Shown here: piece after piece, positions 61,742 through 64,000 of the stretch
Layout of the letters: the number at the start of each line of letters is the position of its first letter
How positions within the stretch are numbered: the stretch's first letter is position 1
Source: Clavulina sp. PMI_390
Taxonomy: Eukaryota; Basidiomycota; Agaricomycetes; Cantharellales; Hydnaceae
DNA: 64,000 nt
Direction of reading: 5' to 3'
NCBI GenBank assembly: GCA_015039315.1
Contig: WIDE01000002.1
Location: 879,391 to 943,390 of the forward strand
Translations under genes and position numbers: made by a program
Notes under the pieces: model-generated
Seen by the model: only the letters and a program-made list of their open reading frames with translations
What the model was told of the DNA's origin: nothing
Databases searched by the model: none

Positions 61742-62913
61742 ATGCAGCCAGGTTTGTTTAGTTCTTTCTCTATCTCAAACGGCATCTTTACTGATGATGC
61801 CCATCGTATACAGCTTCAATACCCGCACGGGGTAACAAGAAGTTTCTCATATTTGGCTTCTTAAGTGTCATTGCGTTCTATCTCCTTTTTGTTCAACAAT
61901 ACTTCATTGGGCTAGAGAAAGCATTCGGCCGGCATTGTCCCCCAACAGGCGGAGCTGGGATCGGTATTGCAGCATACCGGAGGTACACCGGAAACCATGC
62001 GTTTGACTACTTCATGTGCATGCTAGTGAATGTGTTCACTACAGCTCTCAAACCTCCAGCCCGTGCTGTGAACGTTCCGTTCATCCTCTCGCTGCCAACC
62101 TCCTGGCTAGTCCTCCTCATAGAGACTGCATCTCACTTCCCAGACCGTCCTGCGTATGCTATCGGTGTCTCGACCGCCTGGGGAATGTACGCCCAGGTGT
62201 TTGGTGGTGGAGTCGTCTTTCCTATTTTCTTTGCATTCGCGCAGTCCGCGCGCTCGAAAGTTCGGGCAAACAACCTCACCATTCAGGCTCCGAGTGGTCC
62301 GATCAGCAAAGGAATCGTGCTTGGGACTATGTTTGCAGTCATTCCAACCACCCTTTTAATGGTATTGAGCCCTACTCATACTATAATAACAATGTGGCAG
62401 CCGTTTCCTATCTATCTGGCGATCATACAGGCCTCTGTACTTCCATGGTATCAACGGGAACTCGCGCATACCTCCCAGAAATCTACCCTCCTCCTTCGCA
62501 GCGCCCTAATCATCACTGCATCTATCCCCATTATCCCACACTTCATGTTTCTTCGTACCATCCTCTCATCTCCAGAGCCACTACAGACATTGATTTCCTC
62601 CCTCCTCCCATATCCCTTTGAATTCCAATACGCGTCTGTTGAAGACCTGATGACACTTGGCCCCGATGCCGAGGCTATACGCTTTTTGAAATGGGACGCG
62701 CTCTTCATCTATAATGCTATATGGCTCGGTGGGGCTTGGTCGTGGGCGTTCTCGAGCATGCAAACCTTGCGTCGGGCTATCGTCACCTCGCTCTTAGGCG
62801 GCGCCCTCTTTGGTCCGGGTGTGTTTATGGCGTACCCGTATCTAATCCAGCTCCAGAAGGACGAGGACGAACGGATTACGCAGGTCGGTCAGCGTAAGGA
62901 GAGGAAAAATTGA
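61742..62913 (+). CDS. Polytopic membrane protein, unknown function
   Basis: A 10-nt first exon (61742-61751, MQP plus one base), a 62-nt intron and a single long exon (61814-62913) give 369 residues. Hydrophobic segments include FLIFGFLSVIAFYLLFVQQY, FILSLPTSWLVLLIE, GVVFPIFFAFAQS, GIVLGTMFAVIPTTLLMVL, ALIITASIPIIPHFMFLRTI, ALFIYNAIWLGGAWSWAF and TSLLGGALFGPGVFMAY, so about eight membrane spans. HCPPTGGAGIG and EDLMTLGPDAE lie in loops. The overall look (many short helices, Trp/Pro-rich loops) resembles fungal integral-membrane families without assigned activity; I cannot name it. A start at the Met of 62014 would lose the first helix, so I prefer the spliced start. Confidence 0.65.
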
Positions 62914-64000
62914 CCTGATATTATGCGTCTCTGTATGGTACTTCGCTGTTATCCTGTATAAGCACGGAGAGGGTTCCGTGGAATTGGCCAAGAAGTGTAG
63001 ATACCTTTCCGCCGGTTGACCGAATATTATGGGGAATGTCAGGATGCTGTGGGCGAGAGAAGACACCAAGCCGATTAAATCACTGAATTGACAAGGCGGG
63101 AAAATGGCGACACGGACGGCTCCTTCCCAATTGAGAAGTTGGCGCTCGACGTTGATTCAAAACAACCCTGAGTCTGGATGCACATGCCTTCACGTGGAGG
63201 AACGACATGAGGCTCCTCGGAAATGAAAACCAAACGATATCGATTTTCTCCGGAATGCCTGAGCTAAGTATTGAAGTATCTTGCGAGGAGATGGTGAATT
63301 CCCAAGGCGAAGAGCAAAGTGAGTCACCGTGAGTTCTCGATGGATATGTCGACCTAGGTCAATGTCGCTAGACATGTTGGCATATTGCCCGTTGATTATC
63401 TTGAAAAATCAGCACCACTGTGGCGAGTAAAATGTGTTCCATTGGAGTGAGCGTTCCCTTTAACGTTAGCAGGCAGAACCTTCAGAACGAGGGCCAGAAA
63501 GATCAAGATAAGGAGGTCAAGCGATTCGTGCTATCAGTCCTATGGGTTCCGTAGTCTCCTCTGATAAAGGACAAGCTCGTTGATATAGGCTTGATCGAAC
63601 AAGAAAAGCAGGGACGACATTGCGATATCGAGAACATTCCACAAGTCTTAACTTGATCTCTTATCAGGAGTCTAGTGGCTCTTTAGTTAGGGCAATATGA
63701 ACAGTGCTATTGCTTATCAAAAGAAGGGTCCTTAGAGACTGCTCCAAGGAAAAATTCACGTATGAAGAGCCAAATACACGACATCAAAAGCTTGGCAATT
63801 CTTCTTTCGTCAGCACACAGGCACGCTCCGTTGTTGTCCGCCCCTGTCAGTGGCCCAGCCCAACCCTGAGGGAATAGACCCGAACAAAATTTTCTGATAC
63901 CGAAAAATAACTGATAAGCCGGCGAATAAGTCGGGCTGATTCTTTGCATGTCTTGCATCCCACTCTATCTCTCTTACAGCTTATCAAGCTTTTTCGCATG
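62914..64000. other. Non-coding end of window
   Basis: No frame with recognisable content or splice structure on either strand up to the window end. Confidence 0.45.

Noticed and set aside
1..64000. CRISPR arrays, operons or riboswitches
   Set aside because: The intron-rich genes show a eukaryotic genome; no regularly spaced repeats or thiamine-type aptamer were noticed.

Overview
The window is nuclear DNA of a filamentous basidiomycete. Genes are broken by many short introns (mostly about 45-70 nt, GT-AG, CTNAC-like branch sites). The gene content (DUF6533 membrane proteins, SigF-like NTF2 protein, GMC oxidoreductases, dioxygenase-P450 fusion, CE16-type GDSL esterase) is typical of Agaricomycetes. 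A Cantharellales fungus of the Rhizoctonia/Ceratobasidium kind is my best guess; that is inference from gene families only. One assembly gap of 539 N lies at 30425-30963.

Layout. 0.2-4.5 kb (minus): a Trf4/Cid14-type non-canonical poly(A) polymerase and a secreted GDSL esterase. 5.7-7.5 kb (plus): a Ser/Pro-rich protein of unknown function. 8.0-11.7 kb: a SigF-like NTF2 protein (minus) head to head with a flavin monooxygenase (plus). 11.9-14.7 kb (minus): GMC oxidoreductase 1. 15.6-17.1 kb (plus): a small tetraspan protein. 17.1-24.5 kb: long gene-poor stretch with possible decayed coding. 24.9-26.4 kb (plus): a bHLH transcription factor with a TATA/CT-rich promoter, followed by 2.8 kb of pyrimidine-rich sequence. 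29.2-34.0 kb (plus): a psi-factor type fatty acid dioxygenase fused to a P450-like domain, interrupted by the gap. 34.56 kb: an intron-containing tRNA-Pro. 35.1-37.7 kb (plus): a 2-hydroxyacid dehydrogenase and an unknown protein. 38.5-41.6 kb (minus): a membrane-anchored fasciclin protein. 42.1-49.5 kb: GMC 2 and GMC 3, with a small coiled-coil gene on the other strand between them. 50.3-61.3 kb (plus): four tandem DUF6533 membrane protein genes. 61.7-62.9 kb (plus): a polytopic membrane protein.

The two expansions (three GMC enzymes, four DUF6533 proteins) are the strongest local themes. I see no complete biosynthetic cluster: there is no synthase or terpene cyclase that I can recognise, so the oxidoreductases are best treated as independent genes. 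The most notable sequence-level observations are loss of the heme-thiolate cysteine in the P450 part of the dioxygenase, a conserved set of tiny exons (29, 14 and 7 nt) in all four DUF6533 genes, and a recent tandem duplication in the third copy that repeats two of those exons and would shift the frame if both copies were spliced in.
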